In this document: positions 57,091-64,000 of the stretch, piece after piece
How the letters are laid out: each line of letters opens with the position of its first letter
Position numbering within the stretch: the stretch's first letter is position 1
Assembly: GCF_030159955.1 (NCBI RefSeq)
Contig: NZ_BSNK01000002.1
Location: forward strand, 806,001 to 870,000
DNA: 64,000 nt
From: Algimonas ampicilliniresistens
GTDB taxonomy: Bacteria; Pseudomonadota; Alphaproteobacteria; Caulobacterales; Maricaulaceae
Direction of reading: 5' to 3'
Notes under the pieces: model-generated
What the model was told of the DNA's origin: nothing
The model's database searches: none
The model's input: the letters and a program-made list of their open reading frames with translations, nothing else
Made by a program: the position numbers and the translations under genes

Positions 57091-58794
57091 CTAGTCGAAC
57101 GCAGCGTACCGGCCGGGCTCGGTCTGGCTCAGGGCGTCGAGCTTGACATGCAGACCTTCGGACAGTCGGTCGAGTTTGTCGCCGCGTAAATCGGTTTCAA
57201 GCTGTGCCGTCGGGCGGTCTGTATTAGCGGAAAAATGCATCCAGTTCGTTTCTTGATGCTGCGGCCATTCGGGTAGGCCTGGTGCATTAGGATCGCCATT
57301 TTCGGCAAAGCTCGCCCAATATCCGATCATCTGATCCGTTAAAGCATCGTCCTGATCGGTCAGACCTAGAACGGGTTCGTGGCTGCCAAAGACGAAGGGG
57401 ATCTCTGCGGCGTGAAACGCGCCCATCGTCTGCTTCTTGGAGGGCGGTACGCGGGAGAAGAAGTAGGTCCAGCTCGGTGCGCCCGTCTTGGCGGTCGCTT
57501 GTGCCGCAAAGCGGATATTCACGCCGAAAATCTCGTCACCCATCATCTGTGTGCCGCCCGCCTCGAAATCTGTGTCGAGCTTGTAAAGATCGATAATCTC
57601 TGCGGCTTGGGTCGGGAACGGATCCGAGAGCTGTGCGATCAACATATCGCGGCCGCCTCGCTCCAAATCGTTGAGCCAGACTGTGGGCTGCGGATCGTCT
57701 GGGAAGAACAATGTGCCTTCATCGGAATTATACCCCGCGATCATGGGTACAGAATGGATTTGGCCGCGGTCAAAAGCTTGTCCGACATTGTGAGGGAAGA
57801 CGACGCCGTCACGTATATGGTGGAAGCCTTCCGACAGGGTTTCGGTGACAACGGCCTGGATTTCATCCGCAGGAATGGCGCGTAAGTCTGCCGCGCTGGG
57901 ATTATTGAGGCCGAGCGCTTCGGCAACGGCCCGTCCGGTATCGTGCCCGGATGGCCACCCAAGGCCGTCTCCCTCCAACTGACCCAAGTGATAGGTCGAG
58001 GCGCCGGATTGCAAAATCGCGCCATGGAATAAGCCCTCCGCTAGCGGTGTGCTCATTAGTTCCGTTACTGACCAAGCGCCGGCGCTTTCGCCAAAGATCG
58101 TCACGCGCTCTGGGTTGCCGCCATAAGCGGCGATATTATCGCGAACCCATTCTAAAGCCGCGACCTGATCCAACGTGCCGTAATTGCCGGACACACCGCG
58201 CGCATCATCCGAACTGAGCGCCGGATGCGCCATATAGCCGAAGGCACCGAGCCGATAATTGATGGTGACCAGAACGATGCCGCGTTCGGGCAGGGCGTTG
58301 GCTTGATAATAATCGAAATCACTCGATCCAAACTGATGACCGCCGCCATGAATCCAAACCATGACAGGCGCATCCTTGGCATCGATTGGCGCGCGCACAT
58401 TCAGATAAAGACAATCTTCGCTGACAGGCGGTGGGTCCATCGCGGCGACGACACGTTTAATCGCAAAACTCTTGATCCAAGACAGGCCGTGCCCGTCGAT
58501 CAATCGGTCAAAAAAGTCGCCCTCCGTATCTGTCGCCTGCATGCACCGGGTTCCAAACTGACTGGCGTCACGCGCTTCCGTCCAAGTCGGAGCCGGTGCG
58601 GGCGGCGCCCAACGCAGATCGCCAATTGGCGGCTCGGCAAAGGGAATGCCTTGGTAGGACGCGATCGCAGGATTGTCGGTGATAATGCCCTGCACCGGGC
58701 CTTGCGGCGTCGACAGTATGGCGGTGGAATCTGGCACGCTTGAGCAAGCGGCAAGGATGAAGGCAGAAACGAGAAGGATAGAACGCATAGACAT
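57091..58794 (-). CDS. Type B carboxylesterase lipoprotein
   Basis: This 567-residue protein has a lipoprotein signal (AFILAACSS). The esterase shows EDCLYLNVRAP near 119, VWIHGGGHQFG near 143-153 for the oxyanion hole, and GESAGAWSV with the catalytic Ser near 236. The acid residue lies in YNSDEGTLFF, and the His in FHAAEIPFVFGS near 460. It is a periplasmic or envelope ester hydrolase of unknown substrate. It converges with the nitrilase gene 7 bases away. Confidence 0.92.
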   Translation of the reverse strand: MSMRSILLVSAFILAACSSVPDSTAILSTPQGPVQGIITDNPAIASYQGIPFAEPPIGDLRWAPPAPAPTWTEARDASQFGTRCMQATDTEGDFFDRLIDGHGLSWIKSFAIKRVVAAMDPPPVSEDCLYLNVRAPIDAKDAPVMVWIHGGGHQFGSSDFDYYQANALPERGIVLVTINYRLGAFGYMAHPALSSDDARGVSGNYGTLDQVAALEWVRDNIAAYGGNPERVTIFGESAGAWSVTELMSTPLAEGLFHGAILQSGASTYHLGQLEGDGLGWPSGHDTGRAVAEALGLNNPSAADLRAIPADEIQAVVTETLSEGFHHIRDGVVFPHNVGQAFDRGQIHSVPMIAGYNSDEGTLFFPDDPQPTVWLNDLERGGRDMLIAQLSDPFPTQAAEIIDLYKLDTDFEAGGTQMMGDEIFGVNIRFAAQATAKTGAPSWTYFFSRVPPSKKQTMGAFHAAEIPFVFGSHEPVLGLTDQDDALTDQMIGYWASFAENGDPNAPGLPEWPQHQETNWMHFSANTDRPTAQLETDLRGDKLDRLSEGLHVKLDALSQTEPGRYAAFD

Positions 58795-58874
58795 TGTTAC
58801 GAGCGACTAACCCCGATGGTCAAATCGCTCCGTGGCAATCGTCTATGTGATGGCCGGTAATCCAGACGCGATAG

Positions 58875-59513
58875 CTAGAACAGCGCACCTTGAATGCCGT
58901 CCAGCACGAATTGCGCCGCCAGCGTCGCGAGCAGGACACCGAGCACGCGGGTCAGTACATTGGTGAAGGTCTTGCCCATTAGCTTGATAAGACCGCCGGC
59001 CAGAAGGAAACTGACCAGTGTAATCAGCAGAACAGCGACTAGGGCGGTCATGACAGCAATCTCGCCAGCATGATCAGGTTGGTCGCCCATCATCAGCAGT
59101 AGCGAGGCCATCGTGCCCGGTCCGGCGATCATGGGAATACCCATCGGGAAGACAGAAATATCTTCTGGATCAGCAATGTCTTCGAGCAGGTCCTCGGCGC
59201 GGTCTTCGCGTTTTTCTGTGCGCTTCTCGAACACCATGTTCAGCCCGATGATGAACAGCATGATACCGCCCGCAATACGCAGTGCGTCCAGTGAAATGCC
59301 AAGCTTGGAGAACAGCCATTCGCCGACAAAGGCAAAACCGATCAAAATGACGGATGCCACACCGACACTTTTATAGGCCATCCTCCGACGATGGGATTTG
59401 GACGTACCTTGGGTCAGCGTCGCGAAAATGGGCGCGCAGCCGGGCGGGTCCACAATCACGAATAGCGTCGTGAAAGCCGACACGAAGACGGCCATGTCGA
59501 ACCAAGATGACAT
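58875..59513 (-). CDS. MarC family integral membrane protein
   Basis: This 212-residue protein has about six helices. It carries the MarC blocks FVIVDPPGCAPIFATLTQGTS near 18-38, RIAGGIMLFIIGLNMVF near 79-95 and SVFPMGIPMIAGPGTMASLLLMMGD near 119-143. The family was named for a supposed link to multiple antibiotic resistance that has not held up; its transport role is unknown. It is monocistronic and divergent from the SLATT-type gene. Confidence 0.9.
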   Translation of the reverse strand: MSSWFDMAVFVSAFTTLFVIVDPPGCAPIFATLTQGTSKSHRRRMAYKSVGVASVILIGFAFVGEWLFSKLGISLDALRIAGGIMLFIIGLNMVFEKRTEKREDRAEDLLEDIADPEDISVFPMGIPMIAGPGTMASLLLMMGDQPDHAGEIAVMTALVAVLLITLVSFLLAGGLIKLMGKTFTNVLTRVLGVLLATLAAQFVLDGIQGALF

Positions 59514-59593
59514 GATTGCAGATTCCTACTTTAAACGCTTATAGCTAAGAAATGTGTATTCGGACAAAGATATGGTTTACTTCTAGGGCTCGA

Positions 59594-60127
59594 ATGAATG
59601 CGGAGAGAAGATACAAAACCTATAACAGTATTTTGAATTGGCTTGTTATTTTTTATGCCTTTTCCTTAATTGCTATCGCGCTCGTGGCGCTTGGCACAGG
59701 CGAATCTCTATTTGAAACCCCGTTAATACTTCTCTTGAATATTGCTACATTTACAACTGCTTGCATGACCTTTGCCGGAAACTTCAGCGGCAAAGCTAGT
59801 GAGCATCGTGAATGTTACCTTCGTCTAGACCGTCTTAATTCAGATACATCTCAGGATGTAGACAGCAAGTACCATGAGTTACTGGCTGGTTATCAAAATC
59901 ATCATCAAGTCGATTACCTTAAAATTTTAGTCGATGAAAAAATCTTGAGAAAGAGAACATGCACTGACTCTAAAGGCGTTGTGATCAAACTAAGTCGGGT
60001 CGCATATTTAACTTACTTCCTTAGAAAGGCATGGTTTTGGTTGGTTGTAGCTGTTTGCTTTGCAATTCCATTCTTGATCATTGCCCGCCTTATCGTAGCA
60101 TTGTTGTTCCAAGGAGATTCATCTTAG
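59594..60127 (+). CDS. SLATT-domain two-helix membrane protein
   Basis: From the ATG at 59594 (AGGG 5 bases upstream) this is 177 residues; the frame is open from 59552. The pattern is that of SLATT proteins: an amphipathic start NAERRYKTYNSILNWLVIFYAFSLIAIALVALGTG, a second helix LILLLNIATFTTACMTFAGNFSG, then a cytosolic helical region RECYLRLDRLNSD...KYHELLAGYQNHHQVDYLK, and an extra C-terminal helix near 150-172. SLATT proteins are predicted pore-like effectors in nucleotide-sensing anti-phage systems. No CD-NTase, SLOG or reverse transcriptase gene is adjacent. Base composition is lower in GC than flanks, hinting at transfer. Confidence 0.7.
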   Translation: MNAERRYKTYNSILNWLVIFYAFSLIAIALVALGTGESLFETPLILLLNIATFTTACMTFAGNFSGKASEHRECYLRLDRLNSDTSQDVDSKYHELLAGYQNHHQVDYLKILVDEKILRKRTCTDSKGVVIKLSRVAYLTYFLRKAWFWLVVAVCFAIPFLIIARLIVALLFQGDSS

Positions 60128-60267
60128 TCGCGTATATTTGCCTAATTTAGCAAACAGCCATGTCGAACCAGGCGCTCATCACGGCGCTTTAATCGCCGCG
60201 TCAAGGCGCGGCAAGTCTAGCGACCCGTCATGCTTGCATGGCAGCCCTCTCTGTGATGCAAGGGGGA

Positions 60268-62223
60268 ATGACCATACGATATTTGCTTCCACTTGCTTTC
60301 TTGTTGGCGTCTTGCGCGCCCGACGCCACGCAAACAGAGGTGCCGCCAGACGCAACAGAGGTGGTGAAAACCGAACCTGCGCCGCTCACCTACATGCAGC
60401 CCGTGGCCAGCGACGCGGATCTCGATAGTGCCGTCGCGCCTTATGTGATGGCGCGCGGGGCGGGGCCGTCGCGTCTGTCGCCGGATGGGACCACTATCGC
60501 CACGCGCCTGTCCCTAACCGGTGATCGGCAGCTTTACGTGATGGATGCGAATGCCGACGACCCAAAAGAAACGTTGCAACAACTCTCCTTCGGGTCTGGC
60601 ATCACTTTCTTTGAGTTCTCGCCCAAGGGCGACTTGGTTTTCGGGTCGGACAATAATGGCGATGAGCGGGAAAATTACTGGCGCGTGTCCAAAGTCGATG
60701 GTGTTTGGGGAGAGCCAAGCTTGATCTTGGCGGCGACTGAGCAAGGCTTCCGGCAATTTGGAGGCTTTACGAGCGATGGCCAGACTATTGTTTTTAGTTC
60801 GACCGAACGAAACGGCGCAGATTTCGACATCTATAAAGCGGATGTAACAAGCGGAGAGGCCACTCTGGTCTATGAAGGTGTGCTTGGGAATTACGTCCAA
60901 GCTGTCGGCCCTGACGGCCGCACGGCCATTATTAGCGAGACCGTTGGTGAAGATAGCGACAAACTGTTTGCGCTTGATCTAGAGAGTGGTCAGCGGACAG
61001 TTCTGTCTGATCCGACACCGCGCGCCAATCACACCGATGCTGGAGTAGAGTATCTATCGGCAAATTCAGTGCTTTTGGCGACGAATCGGGGCGGCGAGTT
61101 TGCAGCTCTGACACTGTTCGATGTCAGCGGAAGTGAGGCGGCGACCCCCTTTGTGCCAGCAGCAGACAGAGACGTGGACGGTTTCAGCGTTTGCGGTGGC
61201 AGCACATTATACACGGTCAATCAGGACGGTTTCTCTGAGACACGTGTGGTGCGACCCAATGACGAAAATGTCGCTGTTGAGGGATTACCCGCTGGGGTTC
61301 ACTCTGTCGACTGTGCGGGCAGTCAGGCGCTCGTCCGTGTGTCTGCTTCCAACATTCCAGGCGATCTTTACCACGTCGATCTCGAAACACTGGAATCGCG
61401 TCGCATCTTTACCTCCGACTATGACACGCTTGATCCGGCCTTTCTGATCCAGCCTGAATCGGTTCGACTGAACGCGCGCGATGGCGTTGAAGTACAGGGC
61501 TTGCTCTATCTGCCTCGCGGGGCGCTCGAAACGCCGCCGGTTGTTTTTATGGTTCATGGCGGTCCGACCGCACAGGCGCGTCCTAGCTATAACGGTACGG
61601 TCCAATATTTACTGTCGCGCGGTATTGCCGTGTTCCAATCCAATGTGCGCGGCTCAACCGGTTTTGGCCGAACTTATGTCACGCTGGATGATCAGCGGAA
61701 TCGTTTGGATTCTGTGCGTGATCTGGTCGACATGCTCGATCATCTAGAAAGCGATGGCCGCGTGGACACATCCCGTGCCGCCGTAATGGGCGGATCTTAT
61801 GGCGGCTATATGGTCAACGCTGTGCTCGCGGATTATCCTAACGTTTTCGACGCAGGTGTGGCCCTCTTTGGTGTCGGCGATTGGGTCACGGCACTGGAAG
61901 TGGCGAGTCCGGGCCTGAAGGCGGCGGACTTGATCGAATATGGCGATATCAACGATCCTGAATGGCGCGCCTTTTATACGGAAATCAGCCCCATCGGGAA
62001 GGCGGACCAAATCCGCGTGCCTGTCCTATATTCACACGGCGCGATGGACCCTCGTATCGATGTGCATGAGACAGAAGTGATGGTCCGGGCGTTACGTGAC
62101 AACGGTATCCGCGCTGACTATGTTTTGATGCCCGATGAAGGCCATGGTTGGCGCAAGTTGAGCAACCGTCTCTATTATGAACGAGTCCAAGCCGACTTCC
62201 TTGCCGAGGTTCTCGAGAAATAA
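60268..62223 (+). CDS. S9 family peptidase (prolyl oligopeptidase-like) lipoprotein
   Basis: This 651-residue protein from the ATG at 60268 begins with a lipoprotein signal (LPLAFLLASCAP); in-frame ATGs lie at 60238 and 60259. The AAGGGGGA before 60268 is close to the codon. Residues about 60-380 form a beta-propeller. The alpha/beta hydrolase carries VMGGSYGGYMV with Ser near 510, the Asp in YSHGAMDPRIDV near 593 and His in MPDEGHGWRK near 625. It is a periplasmic acylaminoacyl- or dipeptidyl-peptidase-type enzyme. It is followed by a weak terminator at 62257. Confidence 0.92.
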   Translation: MTIRYLLPLAFLLASCAPDATQTEVPPDATEVVKTEPAPLTYMQPVASDADLDSAVAPYVMARGAGPSRLSPDGTTIATRLSLTGDRQLYVMDANADDPKETLQQLSFGSGITFFEFSPKGDLVFGSDNNGDERENYWRVSKVDGVWGEPSLILAATEQGFRQFGGFTSDGQTIVFSSTERNGADFDIYKADVTSGEATLVYEGVLGNYVQAVGPDGRTAIISETVGEDSDKLFALDLESGQRTVLSDPTPRANHTDAGVEYLSANSVLLATNRGGEFAALTLFDVSGSEAATPFVPAADRDVDGFSVCGGSTLYTVNQDGFSETRVVRPNDENVAVEGLPAGVHSVDCAGSQALVRVSASNIPGDLYHVDLETLESRRIFTSDYDTLDPAFLIQPESVRLNARDGVEVQGLLYLPRGALETPPVVFMVHGGPTAQARPSYNGTVQYLLSRGIAVFQSNVRGSTGFGRTYVTLDDQRNRLDSVRDLVDMLDHLESDGRVDTSRAAVMGGSYGGYMVNAVLADYPNVFDAGVALFGVGDWVTALEVASPGLKAADLIEYGDINDPEWRAFYTEISPIGKADQIRVPVLYSHGAMDPRIDVHETEVMVRALRDNGIRADYVLMPDEGHGWRKLSNRLYYERVQADFLAEVLEK

Positions 62224-62256
62224 GTATTTTTAGGCTCAAAAATTTCTAACTGAATC

Positions 62257-62284
62257 AACTCGCTACCTCGGTTGCGGGTTTTTT
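62257..62284 (+). terminator. Intrinsic terminator after the S9 peptidase gene
   Basis: AACTCGC (62257-62263) pairs with GCGGGTT (62274-62280), with one T-G pair, around a 10-base loop; the final TT runs into four more T. It separates the peptidase gene from the SPFH operon promoter. Confidence 0.68.
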
Positions 62285-62304
62285 CATCTCGACAAACGAT
62301 AAAA

Positions 62305-62323
62305 CGATATCATATTGATATCA
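62305..62323. promoter_or_regulatory. Tandem TGATATCA operator of the SPFH operon
   Basis: CGATATCA at 62305-62312 and the perfect palindrome TGATATCA at 62316-62323 are centred 11 bases apart. This is the spacing of ribbon-helix-helix repressor half-sites such as Arc. A CATAAT -10-like box (62322-62327) overlaps the right site. The Arc-like protein at 63226 is encoded in this operon, so autoregulation is likely (inference). Confidence 0.6.
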
Positions 62324-62346
62324 TAATAAGTTGAGAGGAGAGACTG

Positions 62347-63219
62347 ATGAGTGAAATAAGAGAGAAAGATACGGGCTCACTGCCAGGCATACCCATGCTG
62401 TTGGCATCTTTGGCTTTGATCGTGGCAGGCGCCTACATGTTCATTGCCTTGATCCGCGCTGACGCGGGAATCGTTGCCATTGGCGGCATTCTGGCAGCTC
62501 TGATTGGGCTTGCGCTCATGGCGGGTCTCTACACGGTCGCCCCGAACCAATCCGCGGTTCTGTCTCTGTTTGGAAAATATGTCGGTACGGTTGATGAAAC
62601 GGGCCTGCGCTGGAACAATATTTTCTACACGAAGAAGAAGATTTCCAAGCGTGTACGCAATTTCGAAAGTGGCAAGCTGAAGGTCAATGAACTGGATGGC
62701 TCGCCGATCGAAATCGCCGCGATTGTGGTCTGGGAAGTCTCAGATTCGGCTGAAGCCGTGTTCAATGTCGACGACTATGAGAGCTTCGTCCAAATCCAGT
62801 CTGAAGCCGCCATTCGGGCCATGGCGACCAGCTATCCTTATGATCAACATGAGGATGACCAGATCAGCCTGCGGTCTCACCCGGATGAAATTTCGGAGCG
62901 CCTCCGTCACGAGATCCAAGAGCGTTTGGCCAAGGCGGGTATTCACGTCATTGAGAGTCGTATTTCGCACCTCGCCTATTCGCCTGAAATTGCCGGAGCC
63001 ATGCTGCAGCGTCAGCAGGCCGGGGCTATCATCGCGGCGCGTAAGAAGATTGTCGAAGGCGCTGTCGGTATGGTCGAAGACGCTCTGGCAGAGCTGCAAT
63101 CCAAAGACATTGTCGACCTGGACCCAGAACGTCGCGCAGCCATGGTCAGCAATCTTCTGGTCGTGCTCTGCTCGGACAAGGCGACCCAGCCGATCGTGAA
63201 TACCGGCAGCCTCTACTAA
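62347..63219 (+). CDS. SPFH/band-7 domain membrane protein
   Basis: This 290-residue protein has two hydrophobic N-terminal helices (about 14-36 and 42-64). The SPFH domain continues [23 protein letters not shown]...GLRW, near 65-95, then [52 protein letters not shown] near 118-167 and [46 protein letters not shown] near 197. It is a flotillin/stomatin-type scaffold. This subfamily with downstream Arc and DUF4177 genes is common; function is not established. GAGAGGAG precedes the ATG. Confidence 0.9.
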   Translation: MSEIREKDTGSLPGIPMLLASLALIVAGAYMFIALIRADAGIVAIGGILAALIGLALMAGLYTVAPNQSAVLSLFGKYVGTVDETGLRWNNIFYTKKKISKRVRNFESGKLKVNELDGSPIEIAAIVVWEVSDSAEAVFNVDDYESFVQIQSEAAIRAMATSYPYDQHEDDQISLRSHPDEISERLRHEIQERLAKAGIHVIESRISHLAYSPEIAGAMLQRQQAGAIIAARKKIVEGAVGMVEDALAELQSKDIVDLDPERRAAMVSNLLVVLCSDKATQPIVNTGSLY

Positions 63220-63225
63220 CGAGCT

Positions 63226-63405
63226 ATGGCTGATAAAAAGTCATATCCCTTAAGGATCAGCGCGCCGGTGCTCGACGCCATGCGCCGCTGGTCCGATGAT
63301 GAATTGCGCTCTTTAAATGCGCAGATTGAATATGTCCTGCGCGACGCGCTGCGAAAGCAAGGTCGTTTGTCACGGGACCAAGCGGACGATGGAGACGACA
63401 CATGA
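63226..63405 (+). CDS. Arc-type ribbon-helix-helix DNA-binding protein
   Basis: This 59-residue protein reads KSYPLRISAPVLDAMRRWSDDELRSLNAQIEYVLRDALRKQGR, which matches Arc family proteins: one beta-strand (about 5-12), then two helices with the LNAQIEYVLR motif. It would bind DNA as paired dimers. It starts 6 bases after the SPFH gene and its stop overlaps the next gene (ATGA), so it is in the operon. The tandem palindromes at 62305-62323 are the natural target. The gene is short but clear. Confidence 0.85.
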   Translation: MADKKSYPLRISAPVLDAMRRWSDDELRSLNAQIEYVLRDALRKQGRLSRDQADDGDDT

Positions 63406-63575
63406 GACAAAAGTGGGAATATAGGATTGTTGAAGGTGGGAAAGGCATGACCGGCGGAAAAATCCGCGATGCCAGCACTGATATTCTTAACCGGCTCGGA
63501 CTGGAAGGCTGGGAATGTTACGCCGCTCACTTCAACACAGCACCGACGGTTTTTTACCTCAAACGCCCGCGATAG
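63402..63575 (+). CDS. DUF4177-like small protein
   Basis: This 57-residue protein overlaps the Arc-like gene (ATGA). It reads KWEYRIVEGGKGMTGGKIRDASTDILNRLGLEGWECYAAHF and ends YLKRPR. It fits the DUF4177 pattern: WEY start, LNxLGxxGWE core, and a C-terminal FLKR or YLKR. DUF4177 folds are small, function unknown. Tandem with another copy 10 bases downstream. Confidence 0.75.
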   Translation: MRQKWEYRIVEGGKGMTGGKIRDASTDILNRLGLEGWECYAAHFNTAPTVFYLKRPR

Positions 63576-63584
63576 GAAACGGTC

Positions 63585-63761
63585 ATGCGATACGAATATA
63601 AAGTCATCACACTCAAAGGCAGCGTCTGGGGCGGGAAGCCTGAAAAGAAGGACCAGCAATTTCAATCTGAGCTTAATCAGCTGGGTATGCTGGGCTGGCA
63701 ACTGGTTGGCGTCACGCCCATCGCCCAAAATGTGCAGGCCTTCCTTAAGCGGGAGAAATAG
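63585..63761 (+). CDS. DUF4177-like small protein, second copy
   Basis: This 58-residue protein from the ATG at 63585 reads MRYEYKVITLKGSVWGGKPE and continues LNQLGMLGWQLVGVTPIAQNVQAFLKREK. It shares the pattern YEYKV, LNxLGxxGW and C-terminal FLKR with the preceding ORF. It is probably the last gene of the SPFH operon. The extra KGSVWGGKPE insert is typical of DUF4177 paralogues in SPFH operons, as far as I can recall. Function unknown. Confidence 0.78.
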   Translation: MRYEYKVITLKGSVWGGKPEKKDQQFQSELNQLGMLGWQLVGVTPIAQNVQAFLKREK

Positions 63762-63845
63762 GTCGTCAGAATGCCCTGATTGGGGCCATGTCTCGCCATG
63801 ATGGGTGCGCCAAGACTGGATGCAATGTTGATGGAGCGAGATAGA

Positions 63846-64000
63846 ATGGATTTGGCGATTAGAACGGACGGACTGCGGCGGGCCTTCGGCTCTGTGCAGG
63901 CCGTGAATGGAATCGACCTGCATGTGCCGACAGGCAGTGTGTTCGGCTTTCTCGGTCCGAACGGATCCGGCAAGACAACAACGATACGATTATTGCTGGG
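63846..64000 (+). CDS. ABC transporter ATP-binding protein (N-terminal fragment)
   Basis: The gene runs off the window end. From the ATG at 63846, 51 residues are seen: [50 protein letters not shown], with the Walker A motif GPNGSGKTT near 38-46. This layout, in particular the [20 protein letters not shown] run, is that of ABC-2 type exporters (drug or lipid efflux) rather than importers. In-frame ATGs lie upstream at 63801 and 63831. The membrane partner is beyond the window. Confidence 0.88.
   Translation, partial: MDLAIRTDGLRRAFGSVQAVNGIDLHVPTGSVFGFLGPNGSGKTTTIRLLL

Noticed and set aside
1-64000. CRISPR arrays, prophage structural genes, rRNA genes or long tandem repeats
   Set aside because: None was seen in reading the sequence; no regularly spaced repeats or capsid/tail genes appear.

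Overview
The window looks like chromosomal DNA of a marine alphaproteobacterium, probably of the Hyphomonadaceae/Robiginitomaculaceae/Maricaulales kind. This is inferred from gene content: tsaB-rimI-fur, a Fur/Mur that lacks the Cys-pair zinc motif, CobT, UrcA, AtuA, a Caulobacter-like arginine succinyltransferase operon, C-minus bL31, and promoters of the alphaproteobacterial EcfG type. Coding density is high, with many ATGA/TTGA overlaps and many GTG or TTG starts. No sequence database was available, so family names rest on motifs read in the translations.

Layout. 1-1220: end of tsaB, then rimI and fur. 1287-5695: a DUF998 membrane protein, then leftward operons (LpxH-like phosphatase, class IV aminotransferase, sulfotransferase; DUF6249 protein, ECF sigma factor, putative anti-sigma partner). 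5829-8905: mtaB and an unusually long ftsY. 8977-11809: an SDR dehydrogenase, an iron-storage pair (bfd behind a Fur-box-like promoter, then bfr), and a PiT-like membrane protein. 11890-21427: a nitrilase-like lipoprotein without its catalytic Cys, a serine hydrolase, cobT, photolyase, MsrA lipoprotein, GT39, murI and a YqaA-type protein.

21540-25413: tRNA-Leu(CAA), then an AT-rich segment with two tandem paralogues of unknown family. Each has a soluble N-domain, a helical hydrophobic middle, one strong membrane helix and a beta-rich C-domain. The second adds a LamG-like lectin domain. I consider this the best candidate for an undescribed system. 25436-32412: a serine hydrolase lipoprotein, an arginine catabolic operon (astA, astB, an M20 hydrolase, astD) and a PepSY-like membrane protein.

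32456-35570: a 3.1 kb IS1595-type element bounded by 34-bp imperfect inverted repeats. It carries a PIN-domain protein with an upstream partner (toxin-antitoxin candidate), a 43-codon ORF and a WYL-like ORF. 35627-41264: a stress-type region with three promoter-like elements matching GGAAC-N16/17-CGTT. It holds a small acidic protein, a Crp/Fnr regulator, an EEP nuclease, and the operon cardiolipin synthase, diacylglycerol-kinase-like protein, phosphoesterase.

41339-48488 (leftward): rpmE, suhB, three tiny membrane proteins, efp, an acyl-CoA catabolic group (HSD10-like SDR, acyl-CoA dehydrogenase, AtuA) and a HAD phosphatase. 48576-51639: O-antigen ligase-like protein, acyltransferase 3, UrcA. 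52046-59513: DUF2855, dienoyl-CoA isomerase-like crotonase, two small lipoproteins, a methyltransferase, DUF6958, nitrilase, carboxylesterase and MarC. 59594-62223: a lone SLATT-type two-helix protein and an S9 peptidase. 62305-63761: an SPFH operon with an Arc-like repressor, two DUF4177-like proteins and a tandem operator 11 bp apart. The window ends inside an ABC transporter ATPase gene.
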